Source: Pseudobdellovibrionaceae bacterium
GTDB lineage: Bacteria > Bdellovibrionota > Bdellovibrionia > Bdellovibrionales > UBA1609
Assembly: GCA_018663505.1 (NCBI GenBank)
Contig: JABJQG010000045.1
Coordinates: 1 to 57,158 of the forward strand
DNA: 57,158 nucleotides
Direction of reading: 5' to 3'
This document shows, one piece after another, positions 45,701 to 53,826 of this stretch. A program made the position numbers and the translations under genes. The notes beneath the pieces are model-generated. The model was given only the letters and a program-made list of their open reading frames with translations, was not told the origin of the DNA and made no database searches. The first letter of the stretch is position 1. The number at the start of each line of letters is the position of its first letter.

Positions 45701-46617
45701 GAATCAGGTATACGTAGAAAATTATAAACAAGGAGCAAGGCATTTAAAAGTCGTCTAGATTTTATTTTAGAATACCTTCCTAGGTAGTCATAAGAAAGAT
45801 TATATGGAAACTCATTATTATGGATAATTGTAAGGTCTTGAAAAGTTAAATATACAGGTCCACTTTTATTATTGTCTTGGTCAGTGAGGTACCAGCGACA
45901 AGCTTTTTTGTTCGTATCTTCAACGGTCTCATCTTGATTATAGGCTATGTTTTTAATCCAGCGTCTTGGATCTTTTCGATCTATTTGAAAACTGAGTTTG
46001 TTTATAAAATTCCGTGCAGCCAGTAGGTTTTTAAACTGAACCTTAACTTGACGGAGGTATTTGAGCTCAGGGACAATGTATCCAATCTTGCGGAGTAGAG
46101 CTTTAGTAAGTAATTCGTTATGTATGAATAACCCGATATTTAATCGATAAAGATTTTGGTCGCCATTTTTTTCTGTGTGCAGTACAGAGAATTCCATACC
46201 AGATTTTGTGGCAATGGTTTCATTAACAATATCTTGATATTCCACAGTTGAATCTTCATCAACAGGAAATTGGTCTCTTAGCTTATCCTGGGATACAAAA
46301 CCATCTTTAGCTAATAACATTTGATTTTGCCATATATTAAAATTACCCACTGGATTTAATTTAGAGTAATCAAAATCAGGATCTTCACCGCTGTCAATGA
46401 GGTCCATGATTTCCACTGGAGAGAGAATATTTTCTTTATATTTAAAATGCTCAGAAGCTGTGGTTAGGATTTCATCTAGTGGAATTCCTTCATAAGCGCT
46501 AGATATTGATTTTTTTTGGTTAGGAGAAAGACCTTGAGCGTAGCTTAGGTTACACAACGAGAAAAAGGCTAGAATTATTGATAGTTTAGTTTTAAAGCTC
46601 ATTAATGGCTTATACAC
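42784..46617 (-). CDS. Very large secreted protein of unknown function
   Basis: 1277 residues with a signal peptide (cleavage after LSYAQ). No transmembrane segment follows. The chain mixes helical and beta regions, has about ten scattered cysteines and shows no enzyme motif or repeat I recognise. The central part (FGLSISFGKYLGVHGLP, GGFDLTYSRRYTH, GVGFNLRKFIPILSYKF) has alternating amphipathic strands as in outer-membrane barrels. Passage through or association with the outer membrane is therefore possible. The start is a GTG at 46617 or an ATG at 46602; ribosome sites are weak for both. It is joined to the protease gene by TAATG, which points to a shared job. It lies 44 nt behind the PP2C-like gene. 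Confidence 0.65.
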   Translation of the reverse strand: MYKPLMSFKTKLSIILAFFSLCNLSYAQGLSPNQKKSISSAYEGIPLDEILTTASEHFKYKENILSPVEIMDLIDSGEDPDFDYSKLNPVGNFNIWQNQMLLAKDGFVSQDKLRDQFPVDEDSTVEYQDIVNETIATKSGMEFSVLHTEKNGDQNLYRLNIGLFIHNELLTKALLRKIGYIVPELKYLRQVKVQFKNLLAARNFINKLSFQIDRKDPRRWIKNIAYNQDETVEDTNKKACRWYLTDQDNNKSGPVYLTFQDLTIIHNNEFPYNLSYDYLGRYSKIKSRRLLNALLLVYNFLRIPDSVNKFTYTPGRIQDDNLLLPLRRYQDSFDPNISDLRWVFRRIAQLSREDYQDIINQSYYPVVNGSKPIDKILIEKLIGRRNFYYDVLLKKECSEVPSYEPSPSYCKDENSPGFRVNTFVSDKQSGLLKNGVLTLITPEETYQPGVCSIKSQKTNNPYIDPKQWWVGYSNRFSKSFLESPISFDEIMFYLKSKGISNLISNGLIKFNKSLKTDTSKLIEDHNDALGRRQLDYLFENNALLKIPVDFWSDNQYSIAPIISRDLIIGSYQGNSHPIQIADTFGLSISFGKYLGVHGLPFNESASGGFDLTYSRRYTHIKPVNCDSLPRRLALNEKLEKEQKPCLSAVLEEDFSNIFVKSILDKLTYRVDKIRSRSGKKISELSDLRGTAFSYDENNEITNNPIEEPDGVDKDNKPVVIHVSEKRYEADQMFQLLNEHLKVNESFIATTQYGPRLNFSYQQILGSGFIPQIIFNTQKIEHSRIHIFRKSQNLFQVYSSDAGTRDYGVGFNLRKFIPILSYKFDTNFGDSETKIYNYNINPKYNLEEEVVESENGEPPTIKQYERVNNNYFNAVMAVNSALDGPGVFYPNRNLNKNLSENYNYPMVVKHDFNQNIHQSKFLFFEWFNLKTYDDIDIFIPPVPAAPAYPEGQNFKLVRNSSGKRTGVNYERVAFDTLNYLVQKNGNEDIHFSSFNNGNPGNTIFGKSYSRNVILDINLNEAGDILLNQQLNIHHRWKGWNAKRTSIPSLLKDEINPLFAETNTVDFFTEQQFIGFDKLQLYSFDANLYISNRGLMNIVNASAEKIKKLILENSSQEHAILKIYGKYFFDANIAERYVDKVLHKKITSTERKIARSNLGYLKVIAHLKRIYKNETLSIRKRTTALRDLVDLCNLLLDFDGFTKLLNSKANYYARGSATGFFKNDERSNSAEPLVSVEQSNHRGVISSTKKKLLGPVDKLKNDLQVNEGEFFVYWLMRQL

Positions 46618-46661
46618 TAAGAGCTTAGATAAAAAGTATCATTAGCTATGAATTGAAAAAT

Positions 46662-47342
46662 CTATAGGTTCAGTAGTCCTATCCAAAAAGGGAGGTTGGG
46701 TTGCTCAGAAGACAGCGTTTTAACTAGTGTATTTAATTCAACATCACTGTGTACAACCTGTAACATTTCACAGGGAATTCTTGGGCCAGAAAGAAGGATG
46801 AGTCTATCGGTAGCTCTTGGCTTTAAGCTGTTTACCTGAAATTGGGTGGTATTATAAATACCTAATAGTTCAGAAGGCAGTGGTACAAGCTGCTGCATAC
46901 CGGTACTGTAATCCAGCGATAAGTCATATTTTAGGTTTATAGGGGAAAGGTTGTGGTTTTGGCGACTTAATAAAATGTGAGGTTGGCCTATTTGGGTCCA
47001 AATAAAATCATGTTGATTACGTAAGCCAATAAAAAGTTCTACTCCTGTTTGAAAACTATCCGAATTATATTCTTTTCTTAAAACGTCGTTTGCTAGTCTA
47101 AGAGAGGTCCTCAAATGATTTGCTTTCATAGACATGCAGTCCAAGTTTTCAAATGGAGAAGTTATCTCTAGGTCATCTTGAATTGAGAAATAAAATTCAA
47201 GAATGGTATCAATAGCTTTTTGTGCACCATCTTTAGAGCCCCATGCAGTTGCAATAATTATGAGGTCTCCCCCATCTTCAAGGTGAATGAGCGGAGTGGG
47301 TCTGAAAGCCGTACTTCTATAAGACTGATGAGAGAAGTTCAT
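46662..47342 (-). CDS. PP2C-fold (PPM) pseudophosphatase-like protein
   Basis: 226 residues, cytoplasmic. The order of PP2C motifs can be followed. GDLIIIATAWGSKDGAQKAI stands where active enzymes have VADGMGGH..G..A. GVELFIGLRNQHDFIWTQIGQPHILLSR matches the region containing GDSR, and ATDRLILLSGPRIPCEM matches GDRLLLCSDGL. At each position the metal-binding Asp is replaced (AW for DG, QP for DS, GP for DG), so phosphatase activity is unlikely and a phospho-binding or regulatory role more so. The gene begins 1 nt after the double-FHA gene, so the two act together by context. Family assignment is by pattern and could be wrong. Confidence 0.6.
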   Translation of the reverse strand: MNFSHQSYRSTAFRPTPLIHLEDGGDLIIIATAWGSKDGAQKAIDTILEFYFSIQDDLEITSPFENLDCMSMKANHLRTSLRLANDVLRKEYNSDSFQTGVELFIGLRNQHDFIWTQIGQPHILLSRQNHNLSPINLKYDLSLDYSTGMQQLVPLPSELLGIYNTTQFQVNSLKPRATDRLILLSGPRIPCEMLQVVHSDVELNTLVKTLSSEQPNLPFWIGLLNL

Positions 47343-47343
47343 A

Positions 47344-49338
47344 TTAATTTAAAACCTCATATTTCTTTAGCTTATTTTTGGCTTTTTTGTAAAATCGTGA
47401 CCCCTTAGGGAAATCAATGCTTAAAATTTGTTTCCAAAGTTCTTTTGCTGCCTCTACGTTACCGTAGTTTTCTTCAATTGATGCGTTGTCGAATTTACTT
47501 TTCATCTCTCTACCAAGTTTTAACAAAAGGTCCCCTCTCATTTCAAGAGCGGCACTATTGGAAGGGTCTTCTTGAAGAGCTTTTTTACATGCGTCAAATG
47601 CAGCCTTATAGTTTGAACTCGCTGTTTGATTTTTACAAATATCTAAGGATTTTTTAATTTTCACTGTAAGTTGTGATCTTATAGAAGCCAAGTTTCTCTT
47701 GGCTTTATTTTTGAATTTTTTTGGATCTGGGTAATTTTTATTAATAAAATACTCATATTCCGTGATAGCCTTAGTTAACTTTCCCTTCTTGTGAGTTTTC
47801 TCAGCGACTTTATAGAGTTTTATACCAGCATTAACTTTATTTTGGTATTCTGCTTTTTGGCTGGCAGCATGTTGTTTTTTATATTCACGCTGATTTATAA
47901 CTTCTCGTAGTTGTTCAATTTCAATATCTTCAGGACTGAGTTCTATGGCTTCAGAGAGACAGGAGTTGAGTTCATCCATTGTATTAAAAGTATTAACTCT
48001 AGTACTGCATTGAGATATAACATCCCTTACTTTTTGTTCAGTGAGCTTTCGTTCACGTTCAATAAGTTTTTTATTTTCTTGAGCTCGAGAGAGTTCAAGT
48101 CCATTTTCACAAAAGTTTTGTAATTTTTTTGAGTCTTGATATGAGGGGATTATATCATGAATTTTTGAGAGTTCAGCTAAGCATAAAGAAAACTGCTCAC
48201 GATTGTATTGTGACTTAGCAAGTACTAAGGAATCTTTTAATAGAGATTTTTGTGCAGCACTTAGTTGAGACATAGAGCCATTTTTATTTTTGTCTGTTGA
48301 AGCAAGGCTTTTTTCTGATTTTGGTTTACTGTCATCTTTAAGGAGTAAACCAAATAATAGAAGTGGTACTAAAGCTATAAGCAAAAGTTGTACATAGTTT
48401 TTTTTAGCTTTAGGTTCGTCATCTATACGCAAAGCGGCAGGCTGGTTCTCCATGCCCATAGGAATTGAGTTTGCATGATGTCCCATATTCATTGGCTGAT
48501 TATATGCAGCTTGTGTCGTTTTTACTTCCATCATAGTGTTAGATATGTTTTGTAGATGCGATTTATAGTTTTTATCACGAACTTCAATTGTCAGTTGTAT
48601 ACGCTTGATGATTATCAGTTCGTTCAGTGCAATTGTAGTATATTGATTTGGTGGTATTTTTTGTCCATTGATTCGGACCCCATTACTACTATTTAAATCC
48701 TTGATTTTAAATTCGTTATTTATTTTTGACAGTTCAAAATGTTTTCTCGATATATGGTCGTCATTTAAAAATATATCGCAGTTTGGATCACGTCCGGCGA
48801 CCCAGGACTCACCTTCTAATACAAAAATATCCTTTTTTTGATTATTATAGTTCACAACTAGGAAAGTGGAGGTACTAGGTGATACTAAGCATGTAGCATC
48901 GTTATTATCCTCGCTTATTTCATTTAGATTCAAAGCTAAGGTTTTATTATCACTATCCTCATCGGATGATAGTGTACTTTCTTGTTTAACTTCTTCAGCT
49001 ATGGATACCTGTTTATCTTCAACTACGGAGTCTTCTTTTTCTTCTTGTGCTTCAAAACAAACTTCAAAAGGACCGATATACATTGTGGTAGTCTCTTCAA
49101 GGGCGAATGAATTTGCAGATTCAGAAGCAATTCTAATTTCACCAAACTTTGTGATCAGTTCAATGACCCAATAACTTTCATCAAAGTAAACCTTAAAATG
49201 TTTTCTTGAGATACCTTTTAATGCAGGGAGTTTTATATGAGAGCTCTCATCACGACCAAATTCATATGATTGTGACTCTAGAAGGTCCAGTTCGCCAATT
49301 AATTGTCCAGAATGAAATATTTTTAGTTTATAGAGCAT
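47344..49338 (-). CDS. Double-FHA membrane protein with periplasmic TPR-like domain
   Basis: 664 residues. FHA 1 (about 1-95) has GRDESSHIKLP and SRKH but lacks the Asn-Gly of the binding loop. FHA 2 (about 165-250) is complete: GRDPNCDI, ISRKHFEL, DLNSSNGVRING. A single transmembrane helix lies at about 313-331 (VQLLLIALVPLLLFGLLL), and a helical TPR-like region fills 370-664 (ALQEDPSNSAALEMRGDLLLKLG). FHA domains bind phosphothreonine, so the protein likely reads a kinase signal inside and presents a scaffold outside. The start is the ATG in a TAATG overlap with the upstream stop, with GGAGG 10 nt before. Confidence 0.85.
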   Translation of the reverse strand: MLYKLKIFHSGQLIGELDLLESQSYEFGRDESSHIKLPALKGISRKHFKVYFDESYWVIELITKFGEIRIASESANSFALEETTTMYIGPFEVCFEAQEEKEDSVVEDKQVSIAEEVKQESTLSSDEDSDNKTLALNLNEISEDNNDATCLVSPSTSTFLVVNYNNQKKDIFVLEGESWVAGRDPNCDIFLNDDHISRKHFELSKINNEFKIKDLNSSNGVRINGQKIPPNQYTTIALNELIIIKRIQLTIEVRDKNYKSHLQNISNTMMEVKTTQAAYNQPMNMGHHANSIPMGMENQPAALRIDDEPKAKKNYVQLLLIALVPLLLFGLLLKDDSKPKSEKSLASTDKNKNGSMSQLSAAQKSLLKDSLVLAKSQYNREQFSLCLAELSKIHDIIPSYQDSKKLQNFCENGLELSRAQENKKLIERERKLTEQKVRDVISQCSTRVNTFNTMDELNSCLSEAIELSPEDIEIEQLREVINQREYKKQHAASQKAEYQNKVNAGIKLYKVAEKTHKKGKLTKAITEYEYFINKNYPDPKKFKNKAKRNLASIRSQLTVKIKKSLDICKNQTASSNYKAAFDACKKALQEDPSNSAALEMRGDLLLKLGREMKSKFDNASIEENYGNVEAAKELWKQILSIDFPKGSRFYKKAKNKLKKYEVLN

Positions 49339-50297
49339 TAATAATTTTCCTCCATAAACAATAGACAAGTTTTACGAGAAAGTTTTGCTTCAATATATAC
49401 CTTGCTGCTAGGGTCCCTCAGAAGAGTCATAACTATTTTATAAGTTTGTGCACAAACTTTGTACTGTCCCTGTTCTTTGTATTGTTGTGCAAGGACCATG
49501 TTATACTGAATGAGTTCATTGTGTTTTCTATACGCTAATCTATAATACCTCTTACAAAGCTGATGTTCCGGGAATAATGAAAGACAAGCTTGGAAAGCAT
49601 CCATGGACGAAGCATAGTTTGTATTTTTAAAATCCCTAAAACCTCTAACAAATGTAGCTTGAGCCTCACGATACTGAACACTGTCGGTCCCTTTTTTACT
49701 GCTTTGCTCCTTTAATATTTTTTGTAGTTCTTTATTTTTTTTCATTTCCTGTTCAATGATTTCATCAGTTTTTAATGAAACGGCATCATTTTTTTTAACT
49801 ACATTATCTGAAAAAACTAAGTAAAGAACTAATGCTAGAATACCATAAATTATTATACGGCCACCGTTTGACTTTTTACCGTTTTTACTAGTTTTTATAC
49901 CTTTGGATTTTTTGGCTCCTGGTATTTCCTGAGCTTGCACTGAATTAGATGACTGAGCGACGGGTGTATTGACTTGGGAAATATTAAAGATTAATTCAGA
50001 ATCACCAATTGTTATTTTTGAGTTATTTATTAAAAGTGCCTGTTCACATTTTACACCATTTACAATAAGGCGCTGTCTTTTACTTGTATCAATTATTTCA
50101 ATACCTTTCTGGGTAAAAACGATTTTTGCATGTTGTCGAGAAATCTTTGGATCTTTTGGTAAACTAATATGGTTGTCAACACCTCGGCCAATAAAAACAG
50201 GTGAACCAAGTAATTTAAACTTAGCACCTTTTTCCGGCCCATTTATAATTTTTATTTCAAAACTATAATTGGGATTTTTTGTGGCCATTTGGTTCAT
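49338..50297 (-). CDS. FHA-domain membrane protein with helical C-terminal domain
   Basis: About 319 residues. The FHA domain (about 8-100) has FIGRGVDNHISLP and ISRQHAKI but a weak recognition loop (DTSKRQRLIVNG), so phosphopeptide binding is uncertain. A Lys/Ser/Gly-rich linker leads to a transmembrane helix at about 149-168 (IIIYGILALVLYLVFSDN). The C-terminal helices, AFQACLSLFPEHQLCKRYYRLAYRK and similar, look TPR-like and resemble the end of the neighbouring 664-residue protein, suggesting gene duplication. I chose the ATG at 50297 because GGAG lies 9 nt upstream; an ATG at 50315 is also possible. Confidence 0.8.
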   Translation of the reverse strand: MNQMATKNPNYSFEIKIINGPEKGAKFKLLGSPVFIGRGVDNHISLPKDPKISRQHAKIVFTQKGIEIIDTSKRQRLIVNGVKCEQALLINNSKITIGDSELIFNISQVNTPVAQSSNSVQAQEIPGAKKSKGIKTSKNGKKSNGGRIIIYGILALVLYLVFSDNVVKKNDAVSLKTDEIIEQEMKKNKELQKILKEQSSKKGTDSVQYREAQATFVRGFRDFKNTNYASSMDAFQACLSLFPEHQLCKRYYRLAYRKHNELIQYNMVLAQQYKEQGQYKVCAQTYKIVMTLLRDPSSKVYIEAKLSRKTCLLFMEENY

Positions 50298-50301
50298 ATT
50301 A

Positions 50302-51954
50302 TTATGCATCTCCATAGTTTAAAAACACGATTATATAATAACTAACATTTTGATCTCCAAAAATTGGCAGGAGGTTAATTTCAAAGTTTTCACCATTGAT
50401 TTCTAGGCTATTTATAATAGGTTCTGTAGGAGCGCTTATCATTTGCGCTTTATCAACTAAATCCTTTAAATTGAGCTGTAATGCTTGATCTATGAGCTTA
50501 TCTAAGGGAGCGTTCTGCAAATCTGTTTGTGACATACCAATTTTTTCTTCTAAGGCTAAGTTTACACTAAGTATGAGCCCATTTTCTGCCCCAATTGACA
50601 TTGCTGGAAAACCAATGAGCTGGGTAAGGTGAAATATTTCCATATCTCTACTAATTACTTGGTTTTGTTCTGATCCAAAATCTTGCATAGGTGATTGGGA
50701 GCCACGACTGATGGCACTATTGATATTGGAAACAAGATTTTGTAAAACATCAAACTTATAATCAGTTTGTATTTGATCGCCCTCATTTTTTAAAGAATCA
50801 TCCAGTTGTTTATTAATACTATCTAAAGGGTGCTCAATTATTTTATAGAGAAAGAAATATAGGAGCAAGCCAATGACGAGGGCAATAAAAAACACCTGTA
50901 TAAGTAAGCTCAGTGTCTTTCCGTTGTCTACTGCTAGAGATCCCATATTATATTGAATTACCGAATATGCTTTAACTGTTTGTGACCCAGTATTAGGATC
51001 ATATACCTTAATGGGAACCAGAGAAACAATTGTACTTGAGTCTATTTGTTTAGTGCTGGGTAGCCCTGTTTTTCTGGCTTCATGTATAAAGGGTATGTCA
51101 GGATACTCTCCGGATTGGTTACTAGGTGCCATTATGCTTCCGTCAATGGCGCTGATAATGAAAGCGCTATCAACACCAGGTTCTTTGAGTGCAAAGTTTA
51201 CTGATACAGCTGAGCCAATACCTTGATGAATATAGCCTTGATTTATCATAGCTAGGGTTTTTGCTATTGTTAAAGCGCGCTGTTGACTTTCCTTTTCTAT
51301 ACTAGATTTTAGAATAGTGAGTAATGGAATTGAAGATAGTGACGTAACAAAAAATATAAATGCAGCAATGAATAGACCTAGAACCCATTTAAACTCAAAA
51401 CTCTTGGGAATCATGTAAACGCCAGGCAAAACAATGTTTTGAATATAATTTAGGATGAGTTGTTTGATGCCTTCAATGCCCTCAGGGTTTCTGACTTCAG
51501 ATTCTGCGTTGTTGTCATTCTCAGCCTGTGTGTAAGGTTGTTGAGACATTTGTGGTTGCTGATCTAATACAGCATTTCCATCATATGCAAAAGTTTGATG
51601 AGCTTGTGGTTCAAACTGGTTTTGCATTTGAGAATTTGCACCAAGAGGAATATTCGTTACTTGGCTCTGAGTTGGCACAATGTCTAAAATCACATCGTGT
51701 AAAGAGAGTTTATCGCCAGACTGAAAGATATGGTTGGATATTTGTTTCCCATTAACAAATGTACCATTACTAGAGTTGAGATCAGTAAGCTGAATACCAT
51801 GACCATGAACTTCTATTTTTAAATGTTTTTTGGAGACACTTGGTAAATCAATTGTAATGTCACAAACCTCAGATCTACCTATGACTGTGGACGATTTAGT
51901 AATACTGTAAGATTGGCCTTTAAGTGGACCCGTTAATATTCTAATGGACCACAT
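50302..51954 (-). CDS. FHA-domain two-helix sensor-like membrane protein
   Basis: 551 residues. A canonical FHA domain (about 1-100) has VIGRSEVCDI, VSKKHLKIEV and DLNSSNGTFVNGKQI. A Gln-rich linker follows, then helix 1 (about 185-210) and helix 2 (about 348-375), enclosing an extracytoplasmic domain of about 135 residues that resembles a sensor. A HAMP-like stretch and a PAS-like segment (GFPAMSIGAENGLILSVNLALEEKIGM) end the protein; no kinase, GGDEF or HTH output is present. It may sense the envelope state and pass it to FHA partners. Start at the ATG at 51954 with GGGAG 8 nt upstream, overlapping the DUF192 gene by 14 nt. Confidence 0.8.
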   Translation of the reverse strand: MWSIRILTGPLKGQSYSITKSSTVIGRSEVCDITIDLPSVSKKHLKIEVHGHGIQLTDLNSSNGTFVNGKQISNHIFQSGDKLSLHDVILDIVPTQSQVTNIPLGANSQMQNQFEPQAHQTFAYDGNAVLDQQPQMSQQPYTQAENDNNAESEVRNPEGIEGIKQLILNYIQNIVLPGVYMIPKSFEFKWVLGLFIAAFIFFVTSLSSIPLLTILKSSIEKESQQRALTIAKTLAMINQGYIHQGIGSAVSVNFALKEPGVDSAFIISAIDGSIMAPSNQSGEYPDIPFIHEARKTGLPSTKQIDSSTIVSLVPIKVYDPNTGSQTVKAYSVIQYNMGSLAVDNGKTLSLLIQVFFIALVIGLLLYFFLYKIIEHPLDSINKQLDDSLKNEGDQIQTDYKFDVLQNLVSNINSAISRGSQSPMQDFGSEQNQVISRDMEIFHLTQLIGFPAMSIGAENGLILSVNLALEEKIGMSQTDLQNAPLDKLIDQALQLNLKDLVDKAQMISAPTEPIINSLEINGENFEINLLPIFGDQNVSYYIIVFLNYGDA

Positions 51955-52288
51955 AGAGCTGATCTCCCACTTCCACGTTGTTGGTATGAATAAATCCGCT
52001 TTTAAATTCAATAACAGATTGTGCTTTTAGAATAGGAAGGGTCAACCTTCCAGGTTTTAAGTTTCTATATATTTTTTTAACAACAAAGTTTTTATCTATA
52101 AAAGCCACATCAATGGGGAAATTCATAAAAAAGGTATGGATACTTTTACAGTTACGAATAAGCATAGCGTAATCTGGGTCAATGGACTTTTTACCTAAAA
52201 GTCCTTTGCTTCTTTTTAAAAAAGTGTGTGCATCTTCAAGTTGACTCACTAGTTGTATGTTCTTTGTTTGATTTAGAAGCGTCATCAC
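51941..52288 (-). CDS. DUF192 protein
   Basis: 115 residues of the DUF192 family (PF02643), visible in LKRSKGLLGKKSIDPDYAMLI, then SIHTFFMNFPIDVAFIDKNFVV and LKAQSVIEFKSG near the end. The family folds as a small beta-barrel and its role is unknown. In other bacteria it is often exported, but no signal peptide is visible here. It is placed between tadC and the FHA genes with overlaps on both sides, so it is translationally coupled. The first codon is either GTG (52288) or the ATG that follows; GGAGG precedes both. Confidence 0.85.
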   Translation of the reverse strand: MMTLLNQTKNIQLVSQLEDAHTFLKRSKGLLGKKSIDPDYAMLIRNCKSIHTFFMNFPIDVAFIDKNFVVKKIYRNLKPGRLTLPILKAQSVIEFKSGFIHTNNVEVGDQLYVVH

Positions 52289-53193
52289 TAATTTCCTCCT
52301 GTGAAAAATTGAATGATTACAGGGGCGAAAATCATCAACATAACAGCTGGAACTATAAACAACATCATTGGAATTAAAATTGCTTGAGCAGCTTTAGCTC
52401 CTGCTTTTTCGGCACGTACAAAACGTTCTAGTCGCATTTGGTTGGATTGATCTTTGAGCACTGAAGAGATACTAGCTCCAGTTTGATCGGCATCTACAAT
52501 AACAGCCACAAAACTTGTGATTTCAGGAATGTCTAATCTTGAAGCCAGTCCCTTAAGTGCCTCTGTCCGTGAGCTCCCAAGTTTGATATCTTTAAGTACA
52601 ATGTATAATTCATCAGTGAGAACGCTGTCTTTGGCCTTATCAACAATACGTTGAATCGCATTTATAAAGTCCAGACCAGCTTCTGTGGAGAGAGCTAATA
52701 AGTCCACTAAGAAAGGGAGGTCTATGATAACAGATGTGTAGCGTTCAGATTTTTGTTGTGAACAGTAGAAGTGGGGAAAGTAAGCACCAATTGCAGATAT
52801 GCCAATGGCAAGGTTGTAGCTAAAATCAAGTTGCAAGGCAAAATTCATAACTGAGAATACAATGGGAAACATGATCCCCCAGAGTATTTGTAAGCCAATG
52901 AATTCATCCACATTGAGTTCAGAGGATACTCCCGCAGTGAGTAATTTTTTTTCCACACTTTCACGATAGTTTTTGTTTTTTATTTTTCTTACATGATGTA
53001 TTGTGAAGTTGTGTACAAGGGGCCTTGAAAAATTGATAAAGGGTGATTTAGACTCTTTCGGTTCGTCACCTGAGGCCCAAGCTAAAGCTTCTCCCTGAGA
53101 ACTACTAGAAAGGAACGACGAAACAAATAAATATATTGCAAGGCTCATAAATCCTAAGCCAGTAAAAAGTAAAATATATTCATTGAGAATCAT
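52288..53193 (-). CDS. tadC: TadC-like inner-membrane platform protein (T2SS F domain)
   Basis: 301 residues. Two transmembrane helices at about 5-27 and 105-145, then the GspF/TadC core SVIIDLPFLVDLLALSTEAGLDFINAIQRIV with DADQTGASISSVLKDQSNQMRLER. Two more helices end the protein. TadC works with TadB as the platform of Tad/Flp pili. No tadA, tadB, tadZ or flp gene is nearby in this window: the gene is an orphan here and heads the FHA operon. GAGGAAAT lies before the ATG at 53193. The start is 24 nt from the divergent maf start. Confidence 0.9.
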   Translation of the reverse strand: MILNEYILLFTGLGFMSLAIYLFVSSFLSSSSQGEALAWASGDEPKESKSPFINFSRPLVHNFTIHHVRKIKNKNYRESVEKKLLTAGVSSELNVDEFIGLQILWGIMFPIVFSVMNFALQLDFSYNLAIGISAIGAYFPHFYCSQQKSERYTSVIIDLPFLVDLLALSTEAGLDFINAIQRIVDKAKDSVLTDELYIVLKDIKLGSSRTEALKGLASRLDIPEITSFVAVIVDADQTGASISSVLKDQSNQMRLERFVRAEKAGAKAAQAILIPMMLFIVPAVMLMIFAPVIIQFFTGGN

Positions 53194-53217
53194 TTATTTC
53201 CTCGTCGTTAAACTGAT

Positions 53218-53826
53218 ATGAAGTTGATTTTAGTTTCCCAGTCGCCAAGACGTAAAGATCTTCTCGTCGAAATGGGGTATCATTTTCATACACATTCAGT
53301 ACAGGTATCGGAATTTATTGATGAAAACCTAAATTTAGAGAGAGCATTAATGAATGTGGCTAGACAAAAGGCACAAGCTTTCTTGAACACATGTAACTAT
53401 TTGGAATTGCATAAGTTTATTGTTCTCTCTGCGGATACTACAGTTATTTTTAGAGGTGAAATCTTGGGTAAGCCTAAGGACGAAGCTGAGGCCCATGAGT
53501 TTTTAAGTAAATTATCGGGGAATAAACATGAAGTCAGGACTTCGGTCTGCTTTTATCACGGACAGAAAAAGCAATTTGTTGAAGGTATAGATTGTACAAA
53601 AATATATTTTAAGACTCTATCTAAGGAGCAAATTAGAGAGTATGTTTCTTCTGGGGACCCTTTTGATAAAGCCGGTGGTTACGGTATCCAGAATGTGCAA
53701 AGTCAGTTTGTGGAAAAAATTGAGGGTTCATACTCTAATGTTGTTGGCCTGCCGATGGAACTAATAGAAAGAATATTTAAAAATTATGGGTGGAAAATTG
53801 ATAAAAGAAAATCTAAAAATAATTAA
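53218..53826 (+). CDS. maf: Maf-family nucleotide pyrophosphatase
   Basis: 202 residues. The Maf signature SQSPRRKDLLVEMGYHF is at the start, with SADTTVIFRGEILGKPKDEAEA and FDKAGGYGIQ later. Maf proteins hydrolyse dTTP/UTP or modified nucleotides and limit cell division under stress. The ATG at 53218 is only 24 nt from the divergent tadC start and has no clear ribosome site. The last 41 nt overlap the yggS frame. Confidence 0.9.
   Translation: MKLILVSQSPRRKDLLVEMGYHFHTHSVQVSEFIDENLNLERALMNVARQKAQAFLNTCNYLELHKFIVLSADTTVIFRGEILGKPKDEAEAHEFLSKLSGNKHEVRTSVCFYHGQKKQFVEGIDCTKIYFKTLSKEQIREYVSSGDPFDKAGGYGIQNVQSQFVEKIEGSYSNVVGLPMELIERIFKNYGWKIDKRKSKNN

Noticed and set aside
39155-53193. A complete Tad pilus or type VI secretion locus
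   Set aside because: Only tadC is present; no ATPase, pilin, sheath or baseplate genes are found. FHA domains alone do not define T6SS.
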